Positions 18,856 to 29,616 of a DNA stretch of 53,178 nucleotides are shown here, piece by piece. The notes beneath the pieces were generated by a model, which was not told the DNA's origin, did no database searches, and saw only the letters and a list, made by a program, of their open reading frames with translations. Numbering within the stretch: the stretch's first letter is position 1; every line of letters starts with the position of its first letter. The position numbers were made by a program, and so were the translations under genes. Origin of the DNA: Deltaproteobacteria bacterium (GTDB lineage Bacteria; Myxococcota_A; Polyangia; Nannocystales; Nannocystaceae); assembly GCA_022601155.1 (NCBI GenBank), contig JAHZJA010001482.1:1-53178 (forward strand), in the 5' to 3' direction.

Positions 18856-19638
18856 GTGAACCGCTTCGCCCGCTCGTTGTTGCCCTGTTCGCTCCTCCTG
18901 TCGTTGGCCGGCTGCGACGGCGATCGCCGCGTGGCCACGGTGGAGCGTGGTTTCGAGGTGGATGGCTTCGCCACGCTGCTGCTCGACCAACGGGAGGGAG
19001 ATCTGACCGTGATCGGCGAGCAGGATCGGGAGTCGATCACCGTCGTCGCCGAGCTGCGGGCGGCGCGGCTGTCCGACGCCCAGGACGACGAGGCGGAGCG
19101 CGCGCTTCGCGTTGGTCTCACCGAGCTCGATCCGACCACCGCTCGCATCGCGGCGGGCCTGGATGACGCGCCTCGGGGCTACTACGTCGATGTCACGGTC
19201 ATCGTCCCCAGCTACATGACGATGGAGGTCAGTGACGAGTCGGGCGATGCGACCTTCGAGAACCTGGCTGCGCTGACGCTGGACGATCGCTCGGGTGACG
19301 TCCGGATCTCCGACATCCAGGGGACCGTGGTGATCGACGATGACTCCGGGGACATGCACGTCACCAATGTGGGCGGTGATCTGGTCATCACCGACGACTC
19401 GGGCGATCTCGGCATCCGCGACGTGGGCGGAGACCTGCTCGTGCGCGACACCTCGGGCGACATCGTCGTCGACGGGGTGGCCGGGGGAGCGGAGATCGAC
19501 GACCGCTCGGGGGACATCGTCGTCCGCGACGTCGGCGAGATGGTGAGCGTCACCGATCGTTCGGGCGACATCCTCATCGTCGGTGCTGGCGACGCACGGA
19601 TCGTCTCCGACACCAGCGGCGACGTACTCATCCGCTGA
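18856..19638 (+). CDS. DUF4097-like beta-solenoid lipoprotein with SGD repeats
   Basis: Lipobox 'LLLSLAGC'; eight SGD motifs, spaced mostly 18 aa apart. Confidence 0.75.
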   Translation: MNRFARSLLPCSLLLSLAGCDGDRRVATVERGFEVDGFATLLLDQREGDLTVIGEQDRESITVVAELRAARLSDAQDDEAERALRVGLTELDPTTARIAAGLDDAPRGYYVDVTVIVPSYMTMEVSDESGDATFENLAALTLDDRSGDVRISDIQGTVVIDDDSGDMHVTNVGGDLVITDDSGDLGIRDVGGDLLVRDTSGDIVVDGVAGGAEIDDRSGDIVVRDVGEMVSVTDRSGDILIVGAGDARIVSDTSGDVLIR

Positions 19639-19814
19639 TCACCCGAAGATCCGGGGTGAACCGGCTGGCGAGGGTGGACTTCGCATCGTCGCGATTGTGC
19701 TCGCTCGCGACTGGGCTCTGCGCTGCACTTGATGATGCATGCGGGGTCGTTCGTCGCGGCGGCGTGCTCAGATGAGCCCGAGAACGCAGGCGGGCCCGCG
19801 CGGGCATCCGGGGC

Positions 19815-21878
19815 TCAATCGGGCTCGACGATCACGCGTACGGCGCGTCGCAGGGCCCGCATCGCCGCGGCCACGCTGGGCATTCCCGCTGCGGCCGTGA
19901 CGTGCCGCCAACCCCGACCATCGATGACGCGGCCGCGCACGACCTGGCGCGCCGCGGGCTCCAGGCGATCCAGCCGCTCGGGGTGTGCATCGAGGAAGTG
20001 CCGGACGGCCAAGGCGACCGACTCGAAGGTGCGGGGGCCGTGGGCGTATCCGCGGGTCAACGCCTCGGCCGTCTCCCGGGGCAGCGAGGCGGGTGGCGGG
20101 AGCCGATGGTGGAGCGCCTCGACCAAGGCGGGTTCGAGCAGGGTCTCGCCGTCGGCCTGCATCAAGGCGAGCTGCGGGTCGAGGTCACGAGCGAACTCGG
20201 CCCGTAGCTGTGTGACGAGGGCATGGGCCGCGTCGCTGACGGGCCGAAGCATCATCGCCGATGGCTCCCCCGTGCGAGCCCCCCGGGAGGCGCTGATGCG
20301 GACCAGCTGGTAGCCGAGGGTCCGGCGGAACGCGAGTAGCTCGGTGGTGGCTCCGAACAACGTGCCCTGGAGGTCGGGCGTGTGCATGCGGTGCACGTGC
20401 TCGACCAGACGGGTGGCCAGGCCCCGGCGTCGCCACCGGGGATCGACTGCGATCCGGACGCTGCGCAGCATGGTCAGCCCACCCGCGTCGCGATGTCCGA
20501 GGTGGGCGATCAGAGCATCGGGCAGGGCATGGGCGCGGATGCGGGTGCGGCCCACGGCCATCGCGTCGCACAGATCGGGCGGCAGGCCCCCCTCCACGGC
20601 GACCACGGTGGCGGCGACGATCTCACCGTCGAGCCGCAGCGCATGCAGGTGCAGGTTGGGTGCGTCGAGAATCCTCCGCAGGTCGCCCGGCGTGGTGCGG
20701 TAGTGCGCGTGGACGAGCAAGCCGAACAGCGCGCGGAGGGTGGGCTCGTCGTCGACCAGCGCGTCGCGGTCGAGCGCGACGGCCTCCACCCTGGAGTCGA
20801 TGGGCACGGCTGGCGACGACGGTGGCTCGGCGCCGTGGTCCCGCCCGGTCGCATCGAGGCGTGGCGGTCCCTCATCGAGCAGCAGGGCGTCGAACACGAA
20901 GCGCTCCAGGGGGTCGTCGGCATCCCATCGGATCGGGGGATGAAGGTGTAGTCGCTGCACGGCGATCGGTCCTCGCGACAGCCCAGCCAAAAATCGCAGC
21001 GAGAAACCGCGGCCGGTACCTTCGTAGCCATGGGTGGTGGTGGCCCAGGCCAGGTGCGCCGTGCGGTGGGCTTCGACCAGGCGCTGCAGCATGGGCACGG
21101 GCAGCTGCGCGGCTTCGTCCACCACGATCACGTCGTAGGGCTCGGGCTCGAACACCAAATCGGCGAGCGGGACGAACTGGGCTGGGCAGGAATCTCGAGA
21201 CCCGGCGGCGAAGCGCAGCACCTCGACCACGGCCTCGGGGCGGGGACCCGTGATCGCGACCCGCCGATCTGTGCGGGCCAGCAGCTGGCAGAGCGCCAGA
21301 CCGAGGGCGCTGGACTTGCCGCGGCCGCGGTCGGCGAGCAGCGCGATCCGAGTGGGCGCGGGCTCCGACCACGCGGCGACCAATCGCTCGACCACGGCCG
21401 CCTGCGCGGTCGTGCCCGTCACCTCGCGCGGGGCCGGGGACAGCGGCGAGGGCGGGGGCCACTGGGCTCGATCCAACGCACGCATCCAGTGGGTCGCGAA
21501 TCGGCGACCGACATCCTCCACGCCGTGGGGATGGGCTGCCAACGAACGCTGCCCGTCGGTCGAAGGGGAGATTCCGGCGGCAGGCAGTCGCAAGATGAGA
21601 CCGCCGCCGCCCCACACCAGCCCGTGCGCCTGCCCGAGCGCGTCGGGGTCGAGCCCGGCATGAGCATCGAGCACCACGGCGTCGAAGGCTCGGCCCAGCA
21701 TCGAGGAGACCTGGCGGGGGGGCAAGACCTCGAACGACCGTCCCGCCGGTCGCGTTCCGATCCAGAACACGGCGTCATCGGCAATCGCCGCCAGCAACGC
21801 CAGCGCCTGGGCCTCGGTGTCCGCGGCATCACCATGCACCACCAAGCAACGACGGTGGCGCGGGCGGCAGGTGGACAT
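19815..21878 (-). CDS. tmcA: tRNA(Met) cytidine acetyltransferase TmcA-like protein (helicase plus GNAT)
   Basis: Walker A 'LLADRGRGKSSALGLAL', 'DVIVVDEAAQLPVPML', GNAT 'VRIAVDPRWRRRGLATRLVEHV', then 'FGATTELLAFRRTLGYQLVRI'. Start taken as ATG at 21878. Confidence 0.83.
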   Translation of the reverse strand: MSTCRPRHRRCLVVHGDAADTEAQALALLAAIADDAVFWIGTRPAGRSFEVLPPRQVSSMLGRAFDAVVLDAHAGLDPDALGQAHGLVWGGGGLILRLPAAGISPSTDGQRSLAAHPHGVEDVGRRFATHWMRALDRAQWPPPSPLSPAPREVTGTTAQAAVVERLVAAWSEPAPTRIALLADRGRGKSSALGLALCQLLARTDRRVAITGPRPEAVVEVLRFAAGSRDSCPAQFVPLADLVFEPEPYDVIVVDEAAQLPVPMLQRLVEAHRTAHLAWATTTHGYEGTGRGFSLRFLAGLSRGPIAVQRLHLHPPIRWDADDPLERFVFDALLLDEGPPRLDATGRDHGAEPPSSPAVPIDSRVEAVALDRDALVDDEPTLRALFGLLVHAHYRTTPGDLRRILDAPNLHLHALRLDGEIVAATVVAVEGGLPPDLCDAMAVGRTRIRAHALPDALIAHLGHRDAGGLTMLRSVRIAVDPRWRRRGLATRLVEHVHRMHTPDLQGTLFGATTELLAFRRTLGYQLVRISASRGARTGEPSAMMLRPVSDAAHALVTQLRAEFARDLDPQLALMQADGETLLEPALVEALHHRLPPPASLPRETAEALTRGYAHGPRTFESVALAVRHFLDAHPERLDRLEPAARQVVRGRVIDGRGWRHVTAAAGMPSVAAAMRALRRAVRVIVEPD

Positions 21879-22058
21879 GTCCGAGTCGGTGGGCACCCCG
21901 TCGCACTCTACCCCTGAACGGCCCACCCACCCGTGTCGGCCACTCGATCGCAGACCGCCCCAATCGATCCCTGGGCGCCGCCGCGCGACGATGCGATAAC
22001 CGGCACGGATGCAGTAGCCGGTGACACGCACCGGCCGTACGTCCGGGTCGCTTCGAAT

Positions 22059-25000
22059 ATGCCGTCTGCTCTGCTTCGCTTCTTCTTGGTCTTGGGGTGC
22101 ATCGTGCCGCTGGCTGTGCCGGGCTGTGCACCGATCACCGAGGGCGCACTCGAGCCCCTGGCTCCCGGTCAGCTCGATGCCCACGTCGCGCTGGCGAGCC
22201 CGGGCGCAGACGAGGATCCCCTCGAGCACGCCCGCGCGCTGGCTCGGGCTCAGATGAAGGCGGGGCGACCCGACCGCGCGGCGAGGGCGGCCCGGCTGTA
22301 CCTCCGCCGAGCCGAGGCCGCGTGGTGGATGGCGCGTCTGGAGGGCGACAGCGAAGCGATCGACGACCGCCGCCGAACGCTCGACCGGGTCGCACGCGAA
22401 GCACTGCGCTGGGGTCGTCGGACCGATGATCCCACGCTCGTGGCGATGGCCGTGCTCGCCCACCCGCATCCACGACGTCACCGACGTGCGCTGCGAGCCG
22501 CCGTGGTTCGGCTCGATGCTTCGCCGACGGGAGCACCGATGGAGACGCTCGTGGCGCTGGTGGGTGACGACCCGGCTGCGCGACGGCAGATCGCCAGCTG
22601 GGTGAGCCACGATGACGATCGGCTGCAGGCACTGGGGCTGGCAGACGTCATCATCGATGGCGCAGACGCGAGGAGCGCTGCCGATGCCCTGGACATGGCC
22701 CTGACAAAGGCGTCTGCGATCGCTGACGTGTTGCCGGCCGTCGCCGCGGTGGAGGCGTCCGATCCCTGGCACGTGGGTGCGCAGCTGCTGCGCTTGGCCC
22801 ATGAGGAGATCGCCGCGGGTGTGCTCCGCGAAGATTCACTGCTGCCGCGTGACCTCCGTCAGGGATGGATATGGCGGCGCAGCGTCTTGGCGCGGCTGCA
22901 CCTGCGCAGCGAGGCGTCGCCCCGGTCGGTGGCCATGCGCCTGGCGCTGGCGGAATGGATGATCGAGAGCGACATGGTGGGCGATGCCCATGGTGTGTTG
23001 ACAGCACTCGACCCTGGGCAAGGTCGAGACGCGGTCGCGCTGCACGGCCAGCTGGTCGCGATCACGGCTGCGCTTCGGGGTGACGTGGCTGCCTTCGAGC
23101 AATGGTACGCCGCCAACGCGGTCGACTCGTGCTCGGTCGACGACATGTTGATCGATCGGGGGGAACAACCGGACAGCGTGCTGCATGCGAGCGCCGTGCA
23201 GGCGTTGGGCCGCCAAGCCGAGCGTGGGTTCGTGCGCGGTGTCGAACGACACTGGGAGGTGTTGATGGACGACACCCTCTCCAAGCGTCAGCGGGCCCCG
23301 TCCGTAGATGCCCTCAATCGGTACGACGACGAGGCCCTGGCGTGGCGGGCGATCTGCCGAGATCATGGGCGCGATGCGGGCACGTGCCGCCGCGCATGGT
23401 TTCAGGACGACAGCGGTGCGCCGTACTACCTCGGCATGTTGATGATGGCCGGACGCACCCGGCATTTTCATCCGTCGTTTCTGTCCGCGGCCAACGTCTT
23501 GACGGCCGACCAACTGACCGCACTGGCTCCCACGCTGGCCCACTACGAGGGCGCGGCCCTGTCCACGACGCCCGAGTTTCACCGCGTGGCGCTTCGGGTG
23601 CAGCTGGCGACGGGGGACCTGGCGGGAGCGCGTGCGCGCCTCGAGGGGCACGGGGCATTGCTCGATGCTCGACTGCGCGCGTGGGCATGGTTGGTGCTCG
23701 ACGAGCTCGAGGCCGAGCGCCTGACGTACGACCAGGCGCTCGAGGTGTGGGTCCCGAGCTACGAGAGCGATTCCCCGCTGGCGGTCGACGCCGAGCCGAT
23801 GCCCGCAGAGGATCCAAACCTCGACACCGATGGTGTGGCCGCGGGCTATCTGCGTGGCATGCAGTTGGGGCACCGAGGGCGTCATGCCGAGGCGCTCGAG
23901 GAGCTGTTGCCAGTGCTCGACGGCGTGCCCGATGCGGCGGTCGTCGACGGGTTGGCGCAGGCTGCATTGGCGGCCCATCTGTCGGGCGATGCCGCGACAC
24001 GCGACGCGCTGCGGCTGCGGCTGTTCAACGTCGATCCTCACAGCGCCACCTATGCCCTGCTCCAGGCCCGGATCTCTCGCGATGCGGGGCAACACCGCGT
24101 GGCTCGTCGGTTCTTGGCTGACGCCCTGCGGTGGCAGCCCGATGACCACGAGCTCTACGGCGCCCTCGTGGTGGGGATCGACGAGCAAAGAGACGCGTCC
24201 GGCCTCGACGCGGTGGCCTACGTGCGAGCCGGGAGCCCCAGGGGGGAGTACCTGCACCGGGACATTCGGCGGGGCATCGATGACGGCACGCTGACGACGG
24301 TCGCGGTCATCGGGCAGGTCGCAGTCGCCTCGAACGGCAGCGATGAAGATGCCTGGAGGCTGGCCAAGTCACTGGCCGCTCCCACGCCGACGCTGGTTCT
24401 CAAGGCAATCCGCTGGGTCGACCACGAGATCGAACACGCGGCCGACCCGGCCGAGGCCCGAAGATGGGCGGAGGCCGGTCTCGACCTCATCGACGACGCC
24501 ACCGATCCGAGCGTCCCGCTTCAGACCAAGCAGCTGTGGAACATGCTGCTGGCCGGTCGTGCCGAGGCTGGCTTGGCCTTGGCCCGGACCTTCGATGCGG
24601 GTGAGGGGCGCACGCCCTACAGCGAGGGCGAGGCGGTGGTGCAGCTGCTGATGGCCCGTCGCGAGGGGGAGGTCGACGATGCGTTGGCGTGGGATCTGTG
24701 GCGCTGGGCCTACAACGACGACGAGGATGTCGACGCGCGCATCGCTGCGCTGTTGTTCGATCCTCCCCGCGGATCTCGGCTGCAGGTGCTCGCCTGTGGT
24801 GAGCTGACCACGCTCGACGATCTCGCCCCGGCGTTGCCCGTGTGCGAGCGGGCCTGGCAGGACGGTCCCGACGATCTGCTCACGGGCGTGAGCTGGGGGT
24901 TCTTGTCGTTCAATCTTCCCGAAGCCGAAGCCGAAGCCGAAGCCGAAGACGCCGACCCGGATCCCGAAGGGAGCCCACCGAAGTCCGAGGACACGCCCGA

Positions 25001-28000
25001 TGACCGGGCTTTGGCGATGGGCACGGCGGTGTTCAGCGGCCCTCACAAGGCGCCCAGCTTCAGCGACGATCCACGGCTAGCCGCAGGAGAAAACCTGGCC
25101 CAGCCCTGGCATCAAAACCACGGCGTGTGGCTGGGGTCTCGCGGCGATCATGCGGCGGCGGCCGATGCATGGTGGCAGGCCTATGCGTTCGGTCAGCCCC
25201 GCGGTGCGGGCAACACCCACCGATACCAGCAGCTTCGCTGGCGAGGCGCGCTGGTGCGGTCGTTGTCGCCGCTGACCGATGGCGACGAGGGCCCAGGTCG
25301 CGACCGAGACGTCCGTCGCGCGGTCATGGCTTTGATGGGAGCGGAGCCCGTCATCGCCCGTGGCTACGCCGAGCTCGCGCTGACCCGCGTGGTGGAGGAG
25401 CCCGGTGTGCTGGCCCGCAGCGACCTCATGCTGCCCGATCGCGTGCGCCACCTCGCCGACTGGGCCCAGGCCGATCTCGAGGCCGATCGTCTGCCGCCCG
25501 AGGCCATGCGGGAAGTCGTCGACGTGTTGTTCACCCCCGAGTTTCCCGCCGCGCAGGCCCTGCATCAGCGCTACGCCGAGTCCAGTCTCACCCAGCTCGC
25601 GCTCGCCGAGAGCCTGATGGACATCGACGACATGGCGGCAGCCCGACCGCTGGCCGACGCGTTGCTCGAGCGGCATCCCCACGATCCGCTCGCCGTATCG
25701 ACCGCGCTGCCGCTGCTGGTGTCTGCCACGCAGCTCGACGATGCTCGGGCTCTGTACCAGGCCTCGGCCGACCGGTATCCCCACGATGCGGTCCTGCTGT
25801 ACGCCAACGCGCCCGAGTCGGTCACGGGGCCTCGGGGCAGCGTGCCCTCATGGGTCCGTGACACCGGCGCCTTCGATGCTCGTGTGGAGGCCATCACCGC
25901 CGCGCGGATGCAGGCGCTGATGCCCCGCCGCCATGCCTCCGAGGAACGAGCGGCCGAGCTGTTCGCGCCCTCCACGTGGGATGCCATCGGCGAGCGTCCG
26001 CTGCGGTTTTCCGACGGTCACGGCTCCCGGATCTTGGTGATCACCAACCCCCGCGCCTCACGGTGTCAGGGGGCAGACTGCGCCCGTGATCTGCTCGCGG
26101 GCCTGGCCGGGGGGGGGCGGACGCGGCAGTGGATTCGTCAGACGCGGTTGGCCGGAGCCGAAGCGACGCAGGCGTTGTTCACCAACGCCGAGGAGGTCCT
26201 TGTCGCGTGGGTCCTGCCCAGTGGTGGACGCGTGTTCACGGTGGCGATGGCAGCTCCGGTCGACAGGTTTGCCGCACTGCTGCCCGTGCTGGCGTTGGTG
26301 CGTGATGGCTTCCGGCCGCTGGACGGGGTGCTCGCGCCCCTGGCTGCGACCTCGCTGCGCACCGCCGGCCCCGCGTTGCGCGACCGCTGGCGTTGGCGCG
26401 GCCGTCACGAGCAGGTCCACGCCGTCGACCCCGAGGCATGCCCCGTGCCGCAGACCCTCGCCGCGCTCGACCACGACCATCAGCGCGCAGAGCTGCTCGT
26501 CGACGTGTGGCTGGCGAGTGCCGACCCGGCCGCACGCCGGGCCCTACTGGAGTGTGCGACCCCTCGCGATGCCGCGGCACGACGTCTGGCGCTGGTGGCC
26601 CTGCTCGACGAGGATCCACGGATCCATGCCTTTGGTCGTCGAGCGGTGCAGACCCACCCCACCCAGACGCGGTCGGACGTTCGTACGATTCTCAGTACAC
26701 CGCTGCGTCCTCCCGTCTCGGCACCCGACTACCTGATGCGGGAAGATCTTCCGAGCCGGGGATTGGTCGAGGTCCTGGGCGCTCTGCCGCTGTCGCACGC
26801 GCGCCCCTTGGCCCTTCGCCTGTTGACCGGGGCCGACGCAGGCGATCGGATGCTCGCGTGGGCGGCCGTGCGCCTGCGTCCCGAGTTGGCAACCGACGCG
26901 GCGATCGACTCGGCGCTGGACGACGCGCCCACCTTGGCCGGCGCGGCCTTCTTGCTCTCCGAACGAGGCAAGCCGGCCGATGCGCAGCGCCTGCGGGATC
27001 GACTCGATGTGCAGCCCGCGGTGGGGGATCGCAAGTCTCAACGAGCCCTGGGCAACCTCGCTACCGCGCTGGCCACGTTCCTCGATCCCCAAGACATCCC
27101 ACGCTTGGGTCGGGCTCACCTCCAGGTGCGCGACGGCGACGATCCCGGGCGGGCGGAGCGGACCCGGGAGTTGCTTCGCGAGATCGCACGCGACCACAGC
27201 CGGGGCCACGAACTGCTCACCGATTCTTCCCAGACCCCCGGCGAAGACGACGACCGGGCTCAGCGATGGGGCGAGGCGCTACGGCGTCGAGCGCTGCCGA
27301 TTCGCCCGGAATCCGATCTACGCGATCGAAGCCTGGCCGAGCTACTCCCTGGGCGCGACTACACATTCGCCCGGCTCGATGCTCCGGGGCTGTTCTCCAG
27401 CACCGTGGCGGATGTCGCCGAGCGCATCACGACCGGTGACGAGGCCGTCGATCATCGCTTGTCGGAGATCACCGGTCGGTTGCTGCGTGAGGGCGGATTC
27501 GCGGCCCTGTCGCACAGCGGAGGCCTGGACACCACACGCCCGATCGAGTGCGCCAAGCCAGCGGGCAATGCCGGATGGTTGTGCACGGCCTCGGTGGTCG
27601 ATCGCGAGGCCCTGCTCGAAGTCTTGGCGCAGCGAGACTATGGCGACGACGCGGGTATTTCGTTGCCGCTGACCTTCGCCACCACCGCGGGGGTCGTGCC
27701 CATGGCGCTGAGCCTGTTGCCCGCGATCCTCCACTTCGTCGTCTACCCCGACGAGGACGAGGACGACGAAGACGGCAAGGGCAACGAAGACGGCGGCGAC
27801 AAGTCCGCTGGTGAGGATTCACCCGATGTGGTCGTGGCCAAGGAGCGCGCCCGCCATCGGCTCGACATCGGCACGATGAACCCGTTCCGCTACACCATCG
27901 TCGAGGCTCGTACGGCACGAGTGGGCGTGGACTCGGAGCGCTACCTGTTCGTGGGCGACCGGCTGTGGGTGTTCTCCACCACCCCGGCCATGGACTCGGT

Positions 28001-29561
28001 GATGCGGGCCCACGAAGGTCCGGCCCTCGCCGATGATCCCGAGTTCCAGCGGCTGACGCAGGCCTGGCAGGGCGGTGCCGCGTTGCAGGCGGTGTCACTG
28101 GGTCGCGCGTGGCCGCTGGCCGAGGGCGGGGCGGCGATGGAGGTGGTGCTCGACGAAGGTGGGCTGCGCTTTCGCTACGCGGGGGCGTTCGAGTCCGAGG
28201 CGGGCGTGGGCGACATTGGCCCCGCGCTCGCGCAGCTGCCCCCGGGGGCGCTGACGACCTTTGCCCACGGCCTGGGTCCCATGCCCTCGATCTTCGACAC
28301 AGCGCCCACCGCCAAGGGCCCCGACGCCAACCGGGTACCGCCGGTCGTCGAGCTGTCGCGTGCCCGCGGCGTTGCGTTCGGCTGGTATCTCGGTGAAGAC
28401 GAGCGTCTTTGGCGTCGGTGGCTGGCCGTCGCCCCCCTCGACGCCGATCTCCGCAAGGCGCTCCGCAAGGCCAAGACACCGCCGGGTCGCCGGGGCAAGA
28501 GCCGTCGCCACGGAGACCTCTGCTACCTCGAACGCGCGGGGTTTGTCTTGGTCGGGGAGTGCGGGCTGGTCGACCAAGTTGCAGCGGGGCCGCCTCCGCC
28601 CCCGCCGTCGCGGGATCAGCTTCGGGTCGCCCACGGGACCTTCGATGGCCCCCTCGTGGCCGAGCGTGTGCCGGGGCTCCAAGGGCTGCCGATCGATCAG
28701 GCGGCAATCCTCCGCATGAGCGCTCCGGTGCTGGGCATCGTCTCCAACCTGCGGGTGGAGGCCGACTGGATCCCGGCCGATCACGTGGCGGTGCTCGAGG
28801 GCGAGGTGGGTCTGCGGCTACGGCCGCCCGGTGACCGAACCCGGGTGATCGACGACTGGCTCGCCGCCACCGAGGGAGAAAACGCCGCCACGTTGCCCCG
28901 TCGTTTGCGGAGCGAAGAACTCGAGGCCCCGCTGCGCTACGTCGTCGACGTTCCGGATGCCGAGGCCTTCGTTCGAAACACGTTGGCCGACTCGCCCCGC
29001 ATCCAAGCCAAGGCGATCAGCCCCACGCGTGTCGAGCTGGTCGTCTCGCCCGTGCCCGCCACCCCTCGACCCGTCGCGTTGTCGTCCGGCGAGCGCAAGC
29101 GTCTGACCGACAGCACCGAGGCGATCCGCTCCGACGATCCGGCGATCATGGAGCTGGCCGCGTCGCTGGCCCCGGCGGGCACCGAGCCCACCGTAGCCGC
29201 ACAGGCGATAAGTCACTGGGTGCACGAGCGCATCACCTACGAGGTCACCCCGCGGTCGCTCGATGGCGTGGAGATCCTCGAGGCGGGCCGCGGCGACTGT
29301 ACCGAGTACGCTCGGCTCACCGTCACCTTGCTGCGGGCCGCAGGGGTGCCCGCGCAGACCCGTGATGGCATGGCTGCATCGGGCGACGAGCTGGTCGCGC
29401 ATGCGTGGGTCGCCTATCACGACGGCACTGTGTGGCACGAGATCGATCCCACCTGGGGACGCACCACGGCCACGGCGGGACACCTGGAGATGTCGGTCCT
29501 GGACGCGCTCGCGCTGATCTCACTCGGCAAGCTCGATGTCGTGACGATCGCCGCACCGTAG
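22059..29561 (+). CDS. Giant (~2500 aa) lipoprotein: TPR-like N-terminal half, C-terminal transglutaminase-like domain
   Basis: Lipobox 'CIVPLAVPGCAP'; alpha-solenoid-like repeats; C-terminal 'ILEAGRGDCTEYARLTVTLLRAAGVPAQTRDGM...HAWVAYHDGTVWHEIDPTW' with a plausible Cys-His-Asp triad. Confidence 0.8.
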   Translation: MPSALLRFFLVLGCIVPLAVPGCAPITEGALEPLAPGQLDAHVALASPGADEDPLEHARALARAQMKAGRPDRAARAARLYLRRAEAAWWMARLEGDSEAIDDRRRTLDRVAREALRWGRRTDDPTLVAMAVLAHPHPRRHRRALRAAVVRLDASPTGAPMETLVALVGDDPAARRQIASWVSHDDDRLQALGLADVIIDGADARSAADALDMALTKASAIADVLPAVAAVEASDPWHVGAQLLRLAHEEIAAGVLREDSLLPRDLRQGWIWRRSVLARLHLRSEASPRSVAMRLALAEWMIESDMVGDAHGVLTALDPGQGRDAVALHGQLVAITAALRGDVAAFEQWYAANAVDSCSVDDMLIDRGEQPDSVLHASAVQALGRQAERGFVRGVERHWEVLMDDTLSKRQRAPSVDALNRYDDEALAWRAICRDHGRDAGTCRRAWFQDDSGAPYYLGMLMMAGRTRHFHPSFLSAANVLTADQLTALAPTLAHYEGAALSTTPEFHRVALRVQLATGDLAGARARLEGHGALLDARLRAWAWLVLDELEAERLTYDQALEVWVPSYESDSPLAVDAEPMPAEDPNLDTDGVAAGYLRGMQLGHRGRHAEALEELLPVLDGVPDAAVVDGLAQAALAAHLSGDAATRDALRLRLFNVDPHSATYALLQARISRDAGQHRVARRFLADALRWQPDDHELYGALVVGIDEQRDASGLDAVAYVRAGSPRGEYLHRDIRRGIDDGTLTTVAVIGQVAVASNGSDEDAWRLAKSLAAPTPTLVLKAIRWVDHEIEHAADPAEARRWAEAGLDLIDDATDPSVPLQTKQLWNMLLAGRAEAGLALARTFDAGEGRTPYSEGEAVVQLLMARREGEVDDALAWDLWRWAYNDDEDVDARIAALLFDPPRGSRLQVLACGELTTLDDLAPALPVCERAWQDGPDDLLTGVSWGFLSFNLPEAEAEAEAEDADPDPEGSPPKSEDTPDDRALAMGTAVFSGPHKAPSFSDDPRLAAGENLAQPWHQNHGVWLGSRGDHAAAADAWWQAYAFGQPRGAGNTHRYQQLRWRGALVRSLSPLTDGDEGPGRDRDVRRAVMALMGAEPVIARGYAELALTRVVEEPGVLARSDLMLPDRVRHLADWAQADLEADRLPPEAMREVVDVLFTPEFPAAQALHQRYAESSLTQLALAESLMDIDDMAAARPLADALLERHPHDPLAVSTALPLLVSATQLDDARALYQASADRYPHDAVLLYANAPESVTGPRGSVPSWVRDTGAFDARVEAITAARMQALMPRRHASEERAAELFAPSTWDAIGERPLRFSDGHGSRILVITNPRASRCQGADCARDLLAGLAGGGRTRQWIRQTRLAGAEATQALFTNAEEVLVAWVLPSGGRVFTVAMAAPVDRFAALLPVLALVRDGFRPLDGVLAPLAATSLRTAGPALRDRWRWRGRHEQVHAVDPEACPVPQTLAALDHDHQRAELLVDVWLASADPAARRALLECATPRDAAARRLALVALLDEDPRIHAFGRRAVQTHPTQTRSDVRTILSTPLRPPVSAPDYLMREDLPSRGLVEVLGALPLSHARPLALRLLTGADAGDRMLAWAAVRLRPELATDAAIDSALDDAPTLAGAAFLLSERGKPADAQRLRDRLDVQPAVGDRKSQRALGNLATALATFLDPQDIPRLGRAHLQVRDGDDPGRAERTRELLREIARDHSRGHELLTDSSQTPGEDDDRAQRWGEALRRRALPIRPESDLRDRSLAELLPGRDYTFARLDAPGLFSSTVADVAERITTGDEAVDHRLSEITGRLLREGGFAALSHSGGLDTTRPIECAKPAGNAGWLCTASVVDREALLEVLAQRDYGDDAGISLPLTFATTAGVVPMALSLLPAILHFVVYPDEDEDDEDGKGNEDGGDKSAGEDSPDVVVAKERARHRLDIGTMNPFRYTIVEARTARVGVDSERYLFVGDRLWVFSTTPAMDSVMRAHEGPALADDPEFQRLTQAWQGGAALQAVSLGRAWPLAEGGAAMEVVLDEGGLRFRYAGAFESEAGVGDIGPALAQLPPGALTTFAHGLGPMPSIFDTAPTAKGPDANRVPPVVELSRARGVAFGWYLGEDERLWRRWLAVAPLDADLRKALRKAKTPPGRRGKSRRHGDLCYLERAGFVLVGECGLVDQVAAGPPPPPPSRDQLRVAHGTFDGPLVAERVPGLQGLPIDQAAILRMSAPVLGIVSNLRVEADWIPADHVAVLEGEVGLRLRPPGDRTRVIDDWLAATEGENAATLPRRLRSEELEAPLRYVVDVPDAEAFVRNTLADSPRIQAKAISPTRVELVVSPVPATPRPVALSSGERKRLTDSTEAIRSDDPAIMELAASLAPAGTEPTVAAQAISHWVHERITYEVTPRSLDGVEILEAGRGDCTEYARLTVTLLRAAGVPAQTRDGMAASGDELVAHAWVAYHDGTVWHEIDPTWGRTTATAGHLEMSVLDALALISLGKLDVVTIAAP
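24920..24951 (+). repeat. In-frame hexanucleotide repeat (CGAAGC)n inside the giant lipoprotein gene
   Basis: CGAAGCCGAAGCCGAAGCCGAAGCCGAAG, encoding 'PEAEAEAEAED'. Confidence 0.8.
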
Positions 29562-29616
29562 GAGGACGGGTGGGTGGCCTGGGGTCGACACCCGCTCCTC
29601 ATCGATTTGCGATCGA

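Noticed and set aside
19815-21878. Functional link between tmcA and the rtcB-prfH module as one RNA-repair island
   Set aside because: They are about 4.5 kb apart, separated by unrelated envelope genes; no evidence of co-regulation.
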